Shown here: piece after piece, positions 8,619 through 10,402 of the stretch
Position numbering within the stretch: position 1 is the first letter of the stretch
Layout of the letters: each line of letters starts with the position of its first letter
Source of the DNA: Lysobacteraceae bacterium UBA6001
Lineage (GTDB): Bacteria; Pseudomonadota; Gammaproteobacteria; Xanthomonadales; Xanthomonadaceae
Assembly (NCBI GenBank): GCA_002429615.1
Contig: DJAN01000178.1
Coordinates: forward strand, 1-10,402
Direction: 5' to 3'
Length of the DNA: 10,402 nt
Made by a program: the position numbers and the translations under genes
The notes under the pieces: generated by a model
Told to the model about the DNA's origin: nothing
The model's input: the letters and a program-made list of their open reading frames with translations, nothing else
Databases searched by the model: none

Positions 8619-8741
8619 ATGACCCACCCGACACGCACCACCCGCAGCAATACCCGCACCGGCCAGCCCGGCGCGTGTGCCTGCGCGCGCGCCACCGCCG
8701 CCCTTCCCCACAGCCGGCCCGCCCACGCGCGCGCCGGCTGA
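8619..8741 (+). CDS. Short Thr/Arg-rich frame in the ilvC leader, coding status doubtful
   Basis: A 40-codon frame runs from the ATG at 8619 to a TGA at 8739-8741, whose bases lie at the end of the second terminator stem. Six of its first 14 residues are Thr and three are Arg; there is no Ile or Val and one Leu. Threonine is the precursor of isoleucine, so a Thr-sensing leader peptide is imaginable. However, the only Shine-Dalgarno-like bases (AGG) sit 3 bases before the ATG, which is too close. A chance frame in GC-rich DNA is equally possible. Confidence 0.25.
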   Translation: MTHPTRTTRSNTRTGQPGACACARATAALPHSRPAHARAG

Positions 8742-8748
8742 TTTTTTT
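8711..8748 (+). terminator. Second terminator, directly in front of the ilvC ribosome binding site
   Basis: CAGCCGGC (8711-8718) pairs perfectly with GCCGGCTG (8733-8740) around a 14-base loop, followed by A and seven T residues (8742-8748). The ilvC ribosome binding site begins only 7 bases later. As ilvC must be transcribed through it, it should be conditional. An upstream strand CAGCC-C-GGCGCG (8664-8675) can pair with CGCGCCGGCTG (8730-8740) with one bulged C, competing for the 3' arm. That upstream strand can instead pair with CGCGCC at 8688-8693. The shape is that of a second attenuator whose signal is unknown. Confidence 0.75.
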
Positions 8749-8769
8749 CCACCTCGAGGAAATCGCACG

Positions 8770-9777
8770 ATGAGCAGCAACGAACAGACCCATCCGCGCA
8801 TCACCGTCGTCGGCTACGGCAGCCAAGGGCGCGCCCATGCCATGAACCTGCGCGACTCAGGTTTCGACGTGACCGTGGGCCTGCGCCCGGGCGGCCCGAC
8901 CGAGGTCCAGGCCAAGGCCGACGGCTTCGAGGTGCGCCCGCCCGCCGAGGCCGTGCGCGAGGCCGACCTGGTCGCCGTGCTCACCCCGGACATGGTGCAG
9001 AAGAAGCTCTACGAGGAAGTGCTGGCGCCGAACATGAAACAGGGCGCCTGCCTGCTGTTCGCGCACGGCCTCAATGTCCACTTCAACATGATCGCGCCGC
9101 GCGAGGACCTGGACGTGGTGCTGGTCGCGCCGAAGGGCCCGGGCGCGCTGGTGCGTCGCGAGTATGAAATCGGCCGTGGCGTGCCCTGCATCTGGGCGGT
9201 GTACCAGGACAAGAGCGGCCACGCCGAGCAGCTGGCACTGACCTACGCCGGCGGCCTGGGCGGCGCGCGCGCCAACCTGATCCAGACCACCTTCAAGGAA
9301 GAGACCGAGACCGACCTGTTCGGCGAGCAGGCCGTGCTGTGCGGCGGTGCCAGCGCGCTGGTGCAGGCCGGCTTCGAGACCCTGGTGGAAGCCGGCTACC
9401 AGCCGGAGATCGCCTACTACGAAGTGCTGCACGAGCTGAAGCTGATCGTCGACCTGTTCTACGAAGGTGGCATCACCCGCATGCTGGAGTTCATCTCCGA
9501 GACCGCGCAGTACGGCGACTACGTCAGCGGCCCGCGCGTGATCGACGCCGGCACCAAGGCGCGGATGAAGGAAGTGCTCAAGGACATCCAGGACGGCACC
9601 TTCACCAAGAACTGGGTGGCCGAGTACGAAGCGGGCCTGCCGAACTACAAGAAGTACAAGCAGGCCGACCTGGACCATCCGATCGAACAGGTTGGCAAGC
9701 AGCTGCGCGCCAAGATGGTGTGGCTCAACGGCCAGACCCCGGCCGCGCAACCCGCCGGCAGCCAACGCGCGGCGTAA
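8770..9777 (+). CDS. ilvC: Ketol-acid reductoisomerase (class I)
   Basis: The enzyme rearranges and reduces acetolactate or acetohydroxybutyrate to the dihydroxy acids of valine and isoleucine synthesis. The 335-residue length fits class I. The N-terminal Rossmann fold has G15-Y-G17-S-Q-G20. In the C-terminal knotted domain the metal and substrate residues are D182 and E186 (DLFGE), E218 and E222 (EVLHE) and S243 (ISETAQYGD). The cofactor loop after strand 2 reads [10 protein letters not shown] (36-45), keeping R39 but lacking the serines that commonly hold the NADPH phosphate. The start at 8770 is set by GAGGA 9 bases upstream. An in-frame ATG at 8677 would put the second terminator inside the gene. 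The stop is 42 bases before ilvG, so the two are in one operon under the leader attenuators. Confidence 0.97.
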   Translation: MSSNEQTHPRITVVGYGSQGRAHAMNLRDSGFDVTVGLRPGGPTEVQAKADGFEVRPPAEAVREADLVAVLTPDMVQKKLYEEVLAPNMKQGACLLFAHGLNVHFNMIAPREDLDVVLVAPKGPGALVRREYEIGRGVPCIWAVYQDKSGHAEQLALTYAGGLGGARANLIQTTFKEETETDLFGEQAVLCGGASALVQAGFETLVEAGYQPEIAYYEVLHELKLIVDLFYEGGITRMLEFISETAQYGDYVSGPRVIDAGTKARMKEVLKDIQDGTFTKNWVAEYEAGLPNYKKYKQADLDHPIEQVGKQLRAKMVWLNGQTPAAQPAGSQRAA

Positions 9778-9819
9778 GCCGCGCGCCTCCCCCAGTCGCT
9801 CCGCAAAGGACGCCCCTGC

Positions 9820-10402
9820 ATGGACACCACCGCACAAGCCACGCCGCCCAATGGGGCGCGCTGGCTGACGCAGGCCCTGGAAGCCGAAGGCGTGGACACG
9901 CTGTTCGGTTATCCGGGTGGCACGATCATGCCGTTCTACGATGCCCTGGTAGATTCCTCGCTCAAACACATCCTGGTCCGCCACGAACAGGGCGCCGCGC
10001 TGGCCGCCAACGGCTATGCCCGCGCCAGCGGCCGGGTGGGCGTGTGCGTGGCCACCTCCGGCCCCGGCGCTTCCAACCTGGTCACCGGCATCGCTGACGC
10101 GATGCTGGATTCGGTGCCGATGGTGTGCCTGACCGGCCAGGTCGCCACGCCGCTGCTGGGCACCGATGCGTTCCAGGAGCTGGACGTGTTCGGCCTGACC
10201 CTGCCGATCGTCAAGCACAGCTTCCTGGTGCGCCGGGTCGAGGACCTGCCGCAGGTCGTGCGCGAAGCCTTCCGCATCGCCCGCGAGGGCCGCCCGGGCC
10301 CGGTGCTGATCGATCTGCCGAAGGATGTGCAGCTGGCCGATGCCTCGGCATTGCCGGCGCACGTGCCGGCCGAGGTGCCGCCGCCGCCGGCCCCGGAACA
10401 GG
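9820..10402 (+). CDS. ilvG: Acetolactate synthase large subunit (IlvG-type), 3' part beyond the window
   Basis: The visible 194 codons are the N-terminal TPP-binding (PYR) domain of acetohydroxyacid synthase, which joins pyruvate to pyruvate or 2-oxobutyrate as the first common step toward valine and isoleucine. The motifs are FGYPGG (29-34), the catalytic glutamate E56 in [16 protein letters not shown], and [17 protein letters not shown]. The stretch [21 protein letters not shown] followed by KHSFLV resembles E. coli IlvG (isozyme II) more than IlvB or IlvI, suggesting a valine-resistant type II enzyme with a small IlvM-like partner further downstream. ATG 9820 has AGGA 9 bases upstream. IlvG supplies the substrate of IlvC, so the operon pairs consecutive steps. 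ilvB is the alternative name. Confidence 0.92.
   Translation, partial: MDTTAQATPPNGARWLTQALEAEGVDTLFGYPGGTIMPFYDALVDSSLKHILVRHEQGAALAANGYARASGRVGVCVATSGPGASNLVTGIADAMLDSVPMVCLTGQVATPLLGTDAFQELDVFGLTLPIVKHSFLVRRVEDLPQVVREAFRIAREGRPGPVLIDLPKDVQLADASALPAHVPAEVPPPPAPEQ

Noticed and set aside
8677..8769. A longer ilvC start at the ATG at 8677
   Set aside because: It would translate through the second terminator as a Pro/Ala-rich extension not seen in ketol-acid reductoisomerases.
8857..10362. A 501-codon minus-strand open frame opposite ilvC and ilvG
   Set aside because: It spans two well-recognised plus-strand genes and the gap between them and has no domain signature.

Overview
The window looks like a GC-rich chromosomal segment of a Xanthomonadaceae bacterium (Gammaproteobacteria: Stenotrophomonas, Pseudoxanthomonas, Xanthomonas or a relative; the genus cannot be settled by eye). 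The basis is the strong G/C third-position bias, the style of the TonB-dependent receptor, and an ilvC-ilvG gene order with a ketol-acid reductoisomerase that reads like the Xanthomonas form. It appears to be core chromosome: there is no mobile element, CRISPR array, rRNA or convincing tRNA.

Layout from left to right. (1) 1-441, minus strand: the N-terminal DNA-binding part of a winged-helix regulator that runs off the left edge. (2) 442-837: a gene-free stretch holding a plus-strand terminator with no gene in front of it, a folded inverted-repeat element, a possible regulator promoter and the thiC terminator. (3) 838-2715, minus: thiC, preceded by a TPP riboswitch at 2824-2911. (4) 3201-5996, plus: a TonB-dependent outer-membrane receptor ending in a hairpin that could stop transcription from both sides. 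(5) 6056-6228: a short structured stretch ending in a second plus-strand terminator. (6) 6229-7965, minus: a periplasmic gamma-glutamyltransferase-family enzyme. (7) 7966-8769: a long control region between the divergent ggt and ilvC genes. (8) 8770 to the right edge, plus: ilvC and the 5' part of ilvG, the start of a branched-chain amino acid operon.

The most informative part is the ilvC leader. It has a TTGACA box, a 42-codon leader peptide containing Leu-Leu-Val-Leu-Val-Leu-Ile, and a strong terminator with a competing antiterminator pairing. This is classical transcription attenuation by charged Leu/Val/Ile tRNAs. A second complete terminator then sits immediately in front of the ilvC ribosome binding site. 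It has its own possible competing pairing and is overlapped by a short Thr/Arg-rich reading frame. Tandem attenuation of ilvC is the best candidate here for something under-described.

Functionally, thiC makes the pyrimidine half of thiamine and is controlled by TPP. IlvG (acetolactate synthase) uses TPP, and IlvC takes its product onward to valine, isoleucine and leucine. That thiamine link may be coincidental. Nothing in the sequence ties the receptor or the gamma-glutamyltransferase to either pathway.
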